A DNA stretch of 64,000 bases from Chthoniobacteraceae bacterium (GTDB lineage: Bacteria; Verrucomicrobiota; Verrucomicrobiia; Chthoniobacterales; Chthoniobacteraceae): NCBI GenBank assembly GCA_947476045.1, contig CANJNZ010000013.1:1-64000 (forward strand). Direction: 5' to 3'. The notes under the pieces are model-generated. The model was not told the DNA's origin and ran no database searches. It saw only the letters and a list, made by a program, of their open reading frames with translations. Shown here piece by piece: positions 56,605 through 64,000 of the stretch. The translations under genes were made by a program, and so were the position numbers. Position 1 is the stretch's first letter, and each line of letters starts with the position of its first letter.

Positions 56605-59136
56605 CTACCGCCACTCGTGCTTCGGATACTTTCGTGAAAGCTCCTGTTTGATTTTCGGGTAGCTCTCCTTCCAGAAATTCGCGAGCGACGTGGTGATTTG
56701 GATCGGGCGGTAGTTGGGCGCTAGCACCTGAATGACGAGCGGGATTTTTCCTCCACCGATTCGCAAGTCGTGCGTCACGCCGTAGAGATCCTGAATACGT
56801 GCGCCGAGCGTGGGCTGTGCGTTTTCTGCGTAGGTGATTTTAGCGCGCTTGCCGTTCGGCAGTTCGAGTCGCTCGGGTGCCTGATCCTCCACGAGTTGCT
56901 GCTGCATGGGAGAAAGCCACGATTTCACCACGGGCCACACGGCGCGTTCCTTGATATCGCGATAGCCGCTCGCGCCGAGGCAGAGTTGCTCGACGAGCAC
57001 GTGGCGGTCGGCGGTAGTGAGCTTCGGCAGTTCGTATTCGGGGCACCAGTCGGCGAGTTGGTTGAGACGGAGAATCCACTGCTCCACGTCGTGATTCCAA
57101 TTTTCCAGCTTCAGCCGTCCGGCCTCCACTTCCGCTGCGAGAATGGCGGCGGCCTGCTCGGTCGGCACGTTCTCCGTGCGTTCGGCTCGGATTTCCAGAT
57201 CGCGGAAACGCGTCACCTTTCTCGCCATCACGCGGCGCTGTGTGGTGTCGTAAAAAACCTCCGTCTGCTGGCTAAACGCCTCGGGGAACATTTCGCGCAG
57301 CCAGTCTTCCTGCACAGCGGTCGCGAGCGTGAGCAGCGTCTGCACATCGTCGCGTGACTCGACCTCGCGCACTTCGCCGACGACGAGCAGCGCGGCATCC
57401 TGCACCATGCTCTCTCGCGCCAGCACGCCGCGCCGTCCGTGGACGAGTTGCACGCGGAGTGTCCCGCGATCCAGTCGCACGCCGACGTGATCCGGGAAAC
57501 CAGCGAGGATGCAGCGCGCGAGTGCTTCGCTCGATGTATCGCGCGGCTCGCAATCGAGGCCTTCGTCTTTTGCGATGGAGCGAAACTGCTGGGCGAGTGC
57601 GCTGGCCTCGCGTGCAGCGATACCGTTCACGCCGAGCGGGCGGAGGCGCTGGGGATTAAAGCTCGCCTGTTCCGCGTGGCGAAGCGCACGCAGGAGGACG
57701 AAGAAATCGCTCGTGGCATCGCCGCCAAATAAATCCTCGCGGTCAGTCTGCTGTTGCTTGCCCGTCGCGCGCGGGAGTAGCGATTTTCCCTGCGTGAGCG
57801 CGGCGACCTGACAAATGGCGGGCACGCAGCCGCGCTCATGCGCAGCGAGCAGCATCCGTGCGTAGCGGGGGTGCGCGGGGAAGGCCATCATGCGCCGCCC
57901 GAGTTCGGTGATTTTTCCATCCGCGCCAATCGCCCCGAGATCGAGCAGCAGCGTCTCGGCGAGCGCGAGGGATTTGGGATCGGGCGCTTCCAGCCATCGG
58001 AAAGCGGCAACGTTTTCGACTCCGCTCGCTTTCAACGTGAGCACGACTTCCGCGAGATCGAGGCGGCGAACTTCGGGCGTCTCCTGCGCAGGGCGGTTGG
58101 CGTGTTCGTCCTCCGTCCAGAGTCGCAGGCACACGCCAGGTGCGGTGCGGCCTGCGCGGCCTGCGCGCTGGTCGGCGCTCGCGCGGGAGATGCGCTCGAT
58201 GAGCAGCGTGTTGATGCCGCGGTTCGCATCGAAGCGTGCCACGCGGGCGAGGCCGGCGTCTATCACCACGCGCACGCCGTCAATCGTCAGCGAAGTCTCC
58301 GCCACGTTTGTGCTCACGATCACTTTGCGGGCATCGTAGCGCGCGATGGCGGCGTCCTGCTCGCTCGCGGGTAATTCGCCGTGCAGGGGCAAGACGACAA
58401 ATTTTCCGCCCAGTCGTGCGCGCACCGCGCTGATGGTCCGCGAGATTTCATACGCGCCGGACATGAAGATGAGCACATCGCCCTCGGTCGTCGGTGCGAG
58501 GCGCTCCAGTTCCTCGGCGGCGGCGTCCCACACGGGATATTCGTCGGCGCGCAGCGACTTCGGCAGGTATTCGATCTGCACGGGAAAAGTCCGTCCCGCG
58601 CTCGTGAGCGTGTCGCAGGGCGCGAGATATTTTCCGAGCGTCGCAGTTTCCAGCGTCGCGGACATGACGACGAGCCGGAGGTCGGGCCGCGCGCTTTCCT
58701 GAAGTTCCAGCGCCTTTGCGAGCGTGATGTCGCCATACAGATGACGCTCGTGAAATTCATCGAAAATAATCACCGCCACGCCGCGCAGTTGCGGATCGCC
58801 GAGCATCTGCCGCAGCAACACGCCCTCGGTCACAAAGCGGATGCGCGTCTTCGCCGAGCACACGCGGTCCAGCCGGATTTGATAGCCGACCTCGTCGCCG
58901 AGTTTGCATTTCCGCTCAAACGCCACGCGCTGCGCGAGCATCCGAGTCGCCAGCCGGCGCGGCTGGAGCACCACGATTTCGCCTACGTCCGCGAGTCCGT
59001 GATCGAGAATCATCTGCGGCACCTGCGTGGATTTCCCCGAGCCCGTGGGCGCTTGCAGGATGAGACGGTTGCTCTTTTTCAAAGCGGCGACCAACTCATT
59101 GTCGAGTTCGTAAATCGGCAGGTCAGTGTTCGGCAC
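56605..59136 (-). CDS. hrpB: ATP-dependent RNA helicase HrpB
   Basis: The 843-residue DEAH-box helicase has the P-loop LQAPTGSGKSTQ (about residues 28-39), VVLQPRRLATRML, the DEAH-type box IIFDEFHERH, the SAT motif VVMSATLE, the second RecA domain (VLIFMSGAYE, VSTNVAETSLTIDGVRVVIDAG, QRAGRAGRT) and the HrpB-specific C-terminal half (FPAHPRYARMLLAAHERG, LQDLYGVTHDLRIGGGKIPLVI-like). The start is the GTG at 59136 (PNTDLPIYELD), because the upstream frame has no homology and would run through the divergent gene. Family length is about 810-850 residues. RNA substrates are not known. Confidence 0.92.
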   Translation of the reverse strand: MPNTDLPIYELDNELVAALKKSNRLILQAPTGSGKSTQVPQMILDHGLADVGEIVVLQPRRLATRMLAQRVAFERKCKLGDEVGYQIRLDRVCSAKTRIRFVTEGVLLRQMLGDPQLRGVAVIIFDEFHERHLYGDITLAKALELQESARPDLRLVVMSATLETATLGKYLAPCDTLTSAGRTFPVQIEYLPKSLRADEYPVWDAAAEELERLAPTTEGDVLIFMSGAYEISRTISAVRARLGGKFVVLPLHGELPASEQDAAIARYDARKVIVSTNVAETSLTIDGVRVVIDAGLARVARFDANRGINTLLIERISRASADQRAGRAGRTAPGVCLRLWTEDEHANRPAQETPEVRRLDLAEVVLTLKASGVENVAAFRWLEAPDPKSLALAETLLLDLGAIGADGKITELGRRMMAFPAHPRYARMLLAAHERGCVPAICQVAALTQGKSLLPRATGKQQQTDREDLFGGDATSDFFVLLRALRHAEQASFNPQRLRPLGVNGIAAREASALAQQFRSIAKDEGLDCEPRDTSSEALARCILAGFPDHVGVRLDRGTLRVQLVHGRRGVLARESMVQDAALLVVGEVREVESRDDVQTLLTLATAVQEDWLREMFPEAFSQQTEVFYDTTQRRVMARKVTRFRDLEIRAERTENVPTEQAAAILAAEVEAGRLKLENWNHDVEQWILRLNQLADWCPEYELPKLTTADRHVLVEQLCLGASGYRDIKERAVWPVVKSWLSPMQQQLVEDQAPERLELPNGKRAKITYAENAQPTLGARIQDLYGVTHDLRIGGGKIPLVIQVLAPNYRPIQITTSLANFWKESYPKIKQELSRKYPKHEWR

Positions 59137-59217
59137 GCGCGGTGTGTAGCGGCGGAGCGTGGCTTTGCAAAGCGCAGCGCGGTTGACGCGCACTTTTCCC
59201 GCTGGCAATGCAGGCGC

Positions 59218-59820
59218 GTGGGAAAGACCGCAGACGAATTTCAGCAAGTCACGCCGTCGCTCTATTTCTGGCAGGCCTACGAGCCTGCGGTGAAATGCGA
59301 CCTCTCGTCCTGCGCGCTCATCACACCGGCGGGGATGGTGTTCGTGGATCCCATCCCGCTCGTCGCTCCTTCGCTGAAAGAACTCACTGCGCTCGCGAAA
59401 CCAGCGGCCATTTTGCTGACCAATGGCAATCACGCCCGCGCCGCCGCCGACTATCGCACGCGCTTTGGTGTCCCGATTTTTGCACACGCCGATGCCGCGC
59501 AGGAACTCGGCATCACGCTCGATGGCACGCTCGCCGATGGCGATATTGCGCCCGGCGGTTTGCGCGTGGTTTCGTTGCCCGGCGGCGGGGCGGGGGAGAT
59601 TGTATTTGTCGGCGAGGGTGTCGTGTGCGTGGGCGATGCGCTCATTCACGTCGAGCCAAACGGCTTTGCGATGCTGCCCGCGAAATACTGCGCCGATGCG
59701 AGGCAACTGGCGCTTTCGCTGAGAAAACTATTGTCATTCGATGTCCGCATCCTGACTTTCGCACACGGCACGCCGCTGACTGCAAACGCGCAGCAACGGC
59801 TCACCGCACTTCTCTCATGA
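59218..59820 (+). CDS. MBL-fold-like hydrolase with degenerate metal motif
   Basis: The 200-residue protein starts at the GTG at 59218 (MGKTADEFQQVTPSLYFWQ), 81 bases from the divergent hrpB start. The pattern is metallo-beta-lactamase-like: CDLSSCALITPAGMVFVDP, ILLTNGNHARAAADYRTRFGVPIFAH, VVSLPGGGAGEIVFV and VGDALIHV, but the usual HxHxDH is replaced by NGNHARAA, so canonical metal binding seems lost. Function is unknown. It is the first gene of a small operon with an exported protein and a UbiA prenyltransferase; the next start overlaps its stop by 4 bases. Confidence 0.7.
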   Translation: MGKTADEFQQVTPSLYFWQAYEPAVKCDLSSCALITPAGMVFVDPIPLVAPSLKELTALAKPAAILLTNGNHARAAADYRTRFGVPIFAHADAAQELGITLDGTLADGDIAPGGLRVVSLPGGGAGEIVFVGEGVVCVGDALIHVEPNGFAMLPAKYCADARQLALSLRKLLSFDVRILTFAHGTPLTANAQQRLTALLS

Positions 59821-60341
59821 AAATCATCACCGCATTCATCCTCGGCCTCACCATCGCCGCTCACGCTCAAGCGCCGGCCAAAGCCGCGCCGAAGCAACCC
59901 GCGAATCCTCCCATCATCAGCACCGAGGCACCCATCGAAGCCGCCGCCGAGGGGGATTCGCCGGATAAAATCATGTCGCGCTTTTTCGCCTACCTCCAGC
60001 GCCGCGAGGTGGATCAAGCCTACGACCAGCTCACGCGCGGCACCAAAATCGCCGAGCGCGCCGAGGATGTGAAAATGCTCAAATCGAAAACGAAGGACGC
60101 GATTGCCGTGTTCGGCGCGATGAATGGACATGAAATCGTGACGAAGAAAAGCGTGGGCGACCGGCTCATCAGCTACACCGTCATCTCGCTCGGCAAGGAT
60201 TTCCCGCTCCGCTGGCGCTTCTATTTTTACAAGCCCGTGGATGTCTGGAAGCTGATTGATTTGCGAGTGGACGACCGGCTCGCCGCGATCTTCGACGAGC
60301 CCGAGGATCCCCGCGCCCGCGAAGGCCAGCCGCAATTATAG
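59817..60341 (+). CDS. Exported NTF2/DUF3887-like protein
   Basis: The 174-residue product has a signal peptide (MKIITAFILGLTIAAHAQ), a Pro/Ala-rich linker and a domain of about 120 residues (IMSRFFAYLQRREVDQAYDQL, VTKKSVGDRLISYTVISL, WKLIDLRVDDRL). It has the helical start and final strand of small NTF2-like folds; the family is uncertain. It overlaps the MBL-like gene by ATGA and precedes ubiA by 17 bases. Confidence 0.7.
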   Translation: MKIITAFILGLTIAAHAQAPAKAAPKQPANPPIISTEAPIEAAAEGDSPDKIMSRFFAYLQRREVDQAYDQLTRGTKIAERAEDVKMLKSKTKDAIAVFGAMNGHEIVTKKSVGDRLISYTVISLGKDFPLRWRFYFYKPVDVWKLIDLRVDDRLAAIFDEPEDPRAREGQPQL

Positions 60342-60358
60342 GCGACGCCGGAGTTTCG

Positions 60359-61195
60359 ATGATTGCCGACGCTCTGCGCTTCATCCGCTTTTCGCACACC
60401 GTCTTTGCGCTGCCGTTTGCGCTCGGCGCGATGCTCGTCGCGGCGGGCGGATTGCCTTCGGTGAAATTGTGCGGGCTGATCGTGCTGGCGATGGTTTTTG
60501 CGCGCACTGCGGCGATGCTTTTCAACCGGATCGCCGATTGGGAAATGGACAAGCGCAACCCGCGCACAGCCGGTCGTCACAAGCTCCTGCCGAGGCCTGT
60601 AGCGATTTCGCTGCTCGTCTTGAGCACGGCGGCGTTCGTGGTCACGGCATGGCAAATCAATATGCTCTGCCTCCTCCTCGCGCCGGTCGCGCTCGCGATG
60701 ATTTTCGTCTATTCGCTCACGAAGCGTTTCACGCACTACAGCCACTTTTTCCTCGGCTTCGCGCTGGCGGTCGCGCCGGTCGGCGCGTGGCTCGCGGTGA
60801 CGGGTGCATTTGCGTTGCCACCGCTCGTGCTGGCGCTCGGCGTGGTGCTGTGGGTCGCGGGCTTCGACATCATCTACGCCACGCAGGATCACGACTTCGA
60901 CCGTGTCGAGGGATTGCACTCATTCGTGGTGAAAATGGGCATCCCGCGCGCGCTCACGCTGGCCAAAGTTTTGCACACTCTCGCGTTCGCGCTGCTCGGC
61001 GCTTTCGGCTGGTTCGCCGAACTCCACGCTCCCTACGCCATTGCACTCGTGCCCATCGCCGCTGCGCTTGTCTATGAGCACCGCAGTGTGCGTCGCATGG
61101 ATGTCGCCGCGATCAACCGCGCATTTTTTCTGAGCAACGCCTTCGTCGGAGTGATCTTCGTAGTCGGCGTCGTGAGCGACGTTTTCCTGCGCTGA
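60359..61195 (+). CDS. UbiA-family prenyltransferase, likely for menaquinone (MqnP-like)
   Basis: The 278-residue integral membrane enzyme has about eight helices and both Asp-rich motifs: NRIADWEMDKRNPRTAGR and DIIYATQDHDFDRVEGL. These bind the prenyl diphosphate through Mg2+. Because the genome has mqnC, this is best read as the prenyltransferase of the futalosine pathway (MqnP type), though a 4-hydroxybenzoate prenyltransferase cannot be excluded from sequence alone. It starts 17 bases after the exported NTF2-like protein. Confidence 0.85.
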   Translation: MIADALRFIRFSHTVFALPFALGAMLVAAGGLPSVKLCGLIVLAMVFARTAAMLFNRIADWEMDKRNPRTAGRHKLLPRPVAISLLVLSTAAFVVTAWQINMLCLLLAPVALAMIFVYSLTKRFTHYSHFFLGFALAVAPVGAWLAVTGAFALPPLVLALGVVLWVAGFDIIYATQDHDFDRVEGLHSFVVKMGIPRALTLAKVLHTLAFALLGAFGWFAELHAPYAIALVPIAAALVYEHRSVRRMDVAAINRAFFLSNAFVGVIFVVGVVSDVFLR

Positions 61196-61199
61196 AGCC

Positions 61200-61324
61200 C
61201 AGGGAGCGGCGACATTCCTGTCGCCGTTCACATCTGCGCAGAGCGCCTCACATCTCTTGTGCGCTCATGAAAGTATGGCGCTGCGCGCATTGCAGGTCGG
61301 CGACAGGAATGTCGCCGCTCCCTG
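61200..61324. repeat. Inverted repeat with 27-bp arms
   Basis: The arms 61200-61226 and 61298-61324 are perfectly complementary (27 bp). Each arm contains the palindrome GGCGACATTCCTGTCGCC; the same 17-base core, ending CGC, is at 32659-32675. The loop is about 71 bases and has no gene. It lies between the convergent ubiA and molybdopterin oxidoreductase genes and may also stop transcription. Confidence 0.85.
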
Positions 61325-61342
61325 CGCAAGCGCCGATGTGAA

Positions 61343-63559
61343 CTATAGCGATTTGGTTGTCTCCACGCGCACAGTCGCGTTGTAGTCGGGCACGCCGCCG
61401 CCTGCGTCCACGACGCCGCGGCGGATGATTGTGTTTCCCTCAGGCCACATGACTTGCAGGTTGCCCGATGCGATGTCTGCGAGAAAGACGCGGCCTTCGT
61501 AGCGGCCCAGTTCGTTCACGAGCGCAATGGGATCATTATTTTTCACGCCGAGCTTTGTGGCGTCTGCCTGCGACATGAACACGGCGTCGCGATCCGCGCC
61601 GGTGAGCGGGTCGGTCTCGGCGTAGATGAGCGTGTTGAATTGCTTGCCGCGCCGCGTGCTCACGTGGAAGCAGCCCTCCGTGTGGCCCGCCGGGACTTCC
61701 GGCGCGCTCAGGTGCGCCTTGTGATCGCCCGTCTCGAAAACTCCGCCCGCGCAAAGGTGCGCGCCGCCGTATTGGAAGGAGTCGCCGATTTTTTTCAAAT
61801 GCTGAACGCCATCGTAAAACGGCACGACGCGGGCGATTTCCTCGCGCATCGCCTGTCCCGTCTCACAGCCGAAAAGATGCGCGCGCTCGGGGAAAGTCGC
61901 GGTGGCGATTTGGCGGAGGATTTTCCACTCCGCGCGACATTCGCCGACCTGACGGGTGAGTTCCGGCGAAAACATCACGCGGCGCTCGGTGCTCGTCTCG
62001 GTGCCGCCGTCGTCCTGCTCGTAGCGGGTCTTCGCGGGCAATAAGAGCACTTCCTCGCGGGCTTCGATGAACATTTGATCCGTGAGGATGATGTCCTGAT
62101 GCACGCGCAGCGGGACATTCTCCATCGCGCGCGCCACGTAGTCCGGCTCTGGCAGCGTGCGGAGGAAATTGCCGCCGAGATTGTAAAAAACATCCAGTTC
62201 GCCGCGTCCGCACGCGTCCACCATGTCCACTGCCGTCATGCCCGGCCACGATGGAACATCGAAGCCATACTCGCGCGAAAGCCACGCTGCGTTCTCGGCG
62301 TTCACGGATTTCACGCCGGGGAATGCGGTGCAATATGCGCCCATCTCCGCGCCGCCCTGCACGGACGAGTGACCGCGAATCGGCATCACGCCGCATTTGT
62401 CGCGTCCCACCCAGCCGCGTGTGAGCGCGAGATTCAGGATCATCTGCACACCGTCCGCGCCGTGCGGATGCTGCGTGATGCCCATGCTCCACACAAAGAC
62501 GCCCGTCTTCGCGGCGTGCATCATTTTTGCAAACTCCTCCATGCTTGCGCGCGGCAGCCCCGCGCGCTGTTCGAGCATCGGCCAGTCGAGCGATTCCACT
62601 TTCGCGCGCACCGCGTCCCATCCGGTGCAGCGTTCGCGCAGAAAAGCCTCGTCCATCCAGCCATTCGCGCACGCCACTTTCAGCACGCCGTAGATGAAAG
62701 CGATGTCGCCGCCTTGTGCGACGGGGAACCAGTAGTCCGCGATGTCCGTGCCGAAGAGCGCGCTGCTCACCGTGCTTGGCACCCAGTAGCGTTTCATGCC
62801 GGGCTCGAGCAGCGGATTTACGAGCACGACTTTCGTGCCGAGTAGTTTTGCTTCGTGGAGGTATTTGGTGGAGACGGGCTGGTCGTTTGCCGGGTTGCTG
62901 CCGAAAAAAACGAGCAGGTCGGTGCCATACCAATCCTTATAGCTGCAAGTGCTCGCGCCCACGCCGAGCGTCTTCTTCATCGCGGCGCCGGACGGGCTGT
63001 GGCAAAGGCGCGCGGCGTTATCAATGTGGTTCGTCCCGAGGAAGCGAGCCGCCTTTTGCGCCATGTAGTAAATCTCGTTCGTCACCCCGCGCGACGTGAC
63101 AAAAAACGCCACGCGCTTTGGATCGGCCACGCGGATGCGCCGCGCGACGCGCTCGATGGCGTCGTCCCACGAAATGCGCCGGAAGCCTTTCGCCCCGCGT
63201 TCGCGCACCATCGGAAATGCCAGCCGCCCCATCTCACGCAGCTCGTCGTTGCGCTTGTTTTTCAAAAGGGACACGTCTTCGAGCAGACGGTGATCGAGCG
63301 CGGGCGCGGTATTCAGCCGGAGCAGATTCAGCCGTGTCATGCAAAGGTGCGGGCCTTTGATCGTCCAGTCGTGCAGCCCCGCAACTCCGAGCGCACAGCC
63401 ATCGCAAACGCCCTTCGTGATCACCTTGTAGGCGTAGGGGAGATTGTCGCGGTTTTTCCAAATGATGCCGAGCATATCCCGGAAATGCTTTGGCTTGATC
63501 TCGCCGAGACCGAAAGGAATCAGGCGGCGGAGAAAACTGGTCTTTGCAACAGCAGGCAT
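61343..63559 (-). CDS. FdhF/YdeP-type molybdopterin oxidoreductase
   Basis: The 738-residue protein belongs to the molybdopterin oxidoreductase superfamily. Its N-terminal VCDGCALGVAGLHDW, FRRISWDDAIERVARRI, NHIDNAARLCHSPSG, FFGSNPANDQPV, FVWSMGITQHPHG, RDKCGVMPIRGHSSVQGGAEMG and a C-terminal molydopterin-binding domain resemble the YdeP/Fdh-alpha-like group (TIGR01701). The Cys sites near the N-terminus are CDGC; a complete [4Fe-4S] motif is not obvious. The substrate is unproven; formate is only one option. The ATG at 63559 has GGAAAGG directly before it. No fdhD or moa gene adjacent. Confidence 0.88.
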   Translation of the reverse strand: MPAVAKTSFLRRLIPFGLGEIKPKHFRDMLGIIWKNRDNLPYAYKVITKGVCDGCALGVAGLHDWTIKGPHLCMTRLNLLRLNTAPALDHRLLEDVSLLKNKRNDELREMGRLAFPMVRERGAKGFRRISWDDAIERVARRIRVADPKRVAFFVTSRGVTNEIYYMAQKAARFLGTNHIDNAARLCHSPSGAAMKKTLGVGASTCSYKDWYGTDLLVFFGSNPANDQPVSTKYLHEAKLLGTKVVLVNPLLEPGMKRYWVPSTVSSALFGTDIADYWFPVAQGGDIAFIYGVLKVACANGWMDEAFLRERCTGWDAVRAKVESLDWPMLEQRAGLPRASMEEFAKMMHAAKTGVFVWSMGITQHPHGADGVQMILNLALTRGWVGRDKCGVMPIRGHSSVQGGAEMGAYCTAFPGVKSVNAENAAWLSREYGFDVPSWPGMTAVDMVDACGRGELDVFYNLGGNFLRTLPEPDYVARAMENVPLRVHQDIILTDQMFIEAREEVLLLPAKTRYEQDDGGTETSTERRVMFSPELTRQVGECRAEWKILRQIATATFPERAHLFGCETGQAMREEIARVVPFYDGVQHLKKIGDSFQYGGAHLCAGGVFETGDHKAHLSAPEVPAGHTEGCFHVSTRRGKQFNTLIYAETDPLTGADRDAVFMSQADATKLGVKNNDPIALVNELGRYEGRVFLADIASGNLQVMWPEGNTIIRRGVVDAGGGVPDYNATVRVETTKSL

Positions 63560-63973
63560 CCTTTCCGTGTAGTAAGCCGCACGCGCTGCCGCAAGCACGG
63601 CGCTTGTCGGGAGTATAATTTGGAGCGAGCAAGTATTGTTCTGTAAAAGAGGCGAGAGTCAGATGGAGGGCGGGAGGCGATTCGAACTCGCCACACGATT
63701 CGTTATTCAGGCCATAGCGTTTTTCTTCGCTCCTTCGTTTCTTCGCGCTTCATCAATGTGCTTGAACCGCGAAGCGACAAAGCAGCGAAAGAAGCAACAG
63801 AGCTCCCCCGTGAAGAGCGCACACTTCAATCCGAAATCCCCTACCGCCGCCCGCCTCCCTCCATCGGATTATTTATTTTAAAAAACCCTTGCCATTGCTT
63901 TAGCCCCCCCCCCATTCTCCGTGAAACTACTGCGCCCCCTTATTCAAAAGCGCAGCTTTTCTCCACCAATCCT
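63560..63973. other. Intergenic region with no clear gene
   Basis: This 414-base spacer has a run of ten C (63906-63915) and an AT-rich patch (63868-63890). A short tRNA-Ser-like fragment around 63664-63692 does not extend into a cloverleaf. The frame crossing it reads FATKQRKKQQ-like low-complexity sequence with no known domain. I see no other feature. Confidence 0.6.
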
Positions 63974-64000
63974 ATGAACTCCACCCATCCGAATACCGGG
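63974..64000 (+). CDS. Possible start of a gene cut by the window edge
   Basis: ATG at 63974 opens nine codons (MNSTHPNTG) up to the last base. The preceding AATCCT resembles the leader of mdh. Too short to identify. Confidence 0.25.

Noticed and set aside
61343-63559. Selenocysteine formate dehydrogenase
   Set aside because: No in-frame TGA, and the residues resemble the YdeP-type branch rather than the FdhF selenoprotein.
63664-63692. tRNA-Ser-like 3' end on the minus strand (GGCGATTCGAACTCGCC)
   Set aside because: The T-stem is out of register with the TTCGAAT loop, and no matching acceptor 5' strand lies 80-95 bases away. It may be a remnant but is not a tRNA.

Overview
The window is chromosomal DNA from a Gram-negative bacterium that is most likely a member of the Verrucomicrobiota, perhaps near the Chthoniobacter/Spartobacteria side (inference). 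The signs are four secreted proteins ending in a PEP-CTERM tail with an RRRR cluster, two autotransporter-associated beta-strand-repeat proteins, a PVC-type CxxCH heme protein, an FHA/Ser-Thr kinase, the futalosine-route menaquinone gene mqnC, and the gene order tRNA-Thr, tuf, tRNA-Trp, secE, nusG, rplK. Most core genes have no Shine-Dalgarno sequence and start after A/C-rich leaders.

Layout. 0-7 kb: the end of an MBOAT acyltransferase gene, a TorF-like porin, a lone receiver-domain protein, aroD, a polyprenyl-phosphate sugar transferase, a 34-residue basic protein that is easily missed, and a TPR protein. 7-10 kb: the translation/transcription block (tRNA-Thr, tuf, tRNA-Trp, secE, nusG, rplK), which ends at a strong terminator directly after rplK. 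10-17 kb: malate dehydrogenase, gyrB-gyrA and a HAD phosphatase. 17.5-29 kb: a LamG PEP-CTERM protein, a three-enzyme fusion (LMW phosphatase, RpiB, serine hydroxymethyltransferase), two lipoproteins followed by an FHA-kinase-TPR-LRR protein, a PVC heme protein, and a second PEP-CTERM protein. 29-38.5 kb: two tandem paralogous beta-strand-repeat PEP-CTERM proteins (983 and 1870 residues) that share promoter region, N-terminus and C-terminus but have different middles. 38.5-50.5 kb: tRNA-Tyr and mostly housekeeping operons (cyclophilin/ygfZ/dehydrogenase; SurA-like isomerase; binding protein/acetyltransferase/nucleotidyltransferase/glycosyltransferase; fba/PepSY-like/rhodanese/ispE; mqnC). 50.6-53 kb: a small accessory island (Xre regulator, DNRLRE protein, two-helix membrane protein) with clear Shine-Dalgarno sites. 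53-64 kb: maltokinase-like kinase, lemA with two TPM-domain genes (one frameshifted at a G7 run), HrpB helicase, an MBL-like protein with a UbiA prenyltransferase, and an FdhF/YdeP-type molybdopterin oxidoreductase.

Mobile-looking DNA consists of non-coding repeats rather than transposase genes: two inverted-orientation copies of a ~215-bp element with palindromic ends (38.7 and 56.3 kb), a 27-bp-armed inverted repeat at 61.2 kb with a related motif at 32.66 kb, and repeat-rich spacers at 27.8 and 29.1-29.5 kb. There is no CRISPR array, transposase, phage gene or rRNA.

The most unusual items are the three-enzyme fusion, the module exchange among the secreted LamG/beta-repeat proteins, the paired ~215-bp repeat, and the cluster of DnaA-box-like sites near 1 kb. 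Function calls rest on reading motifs by eye; no database search was run.
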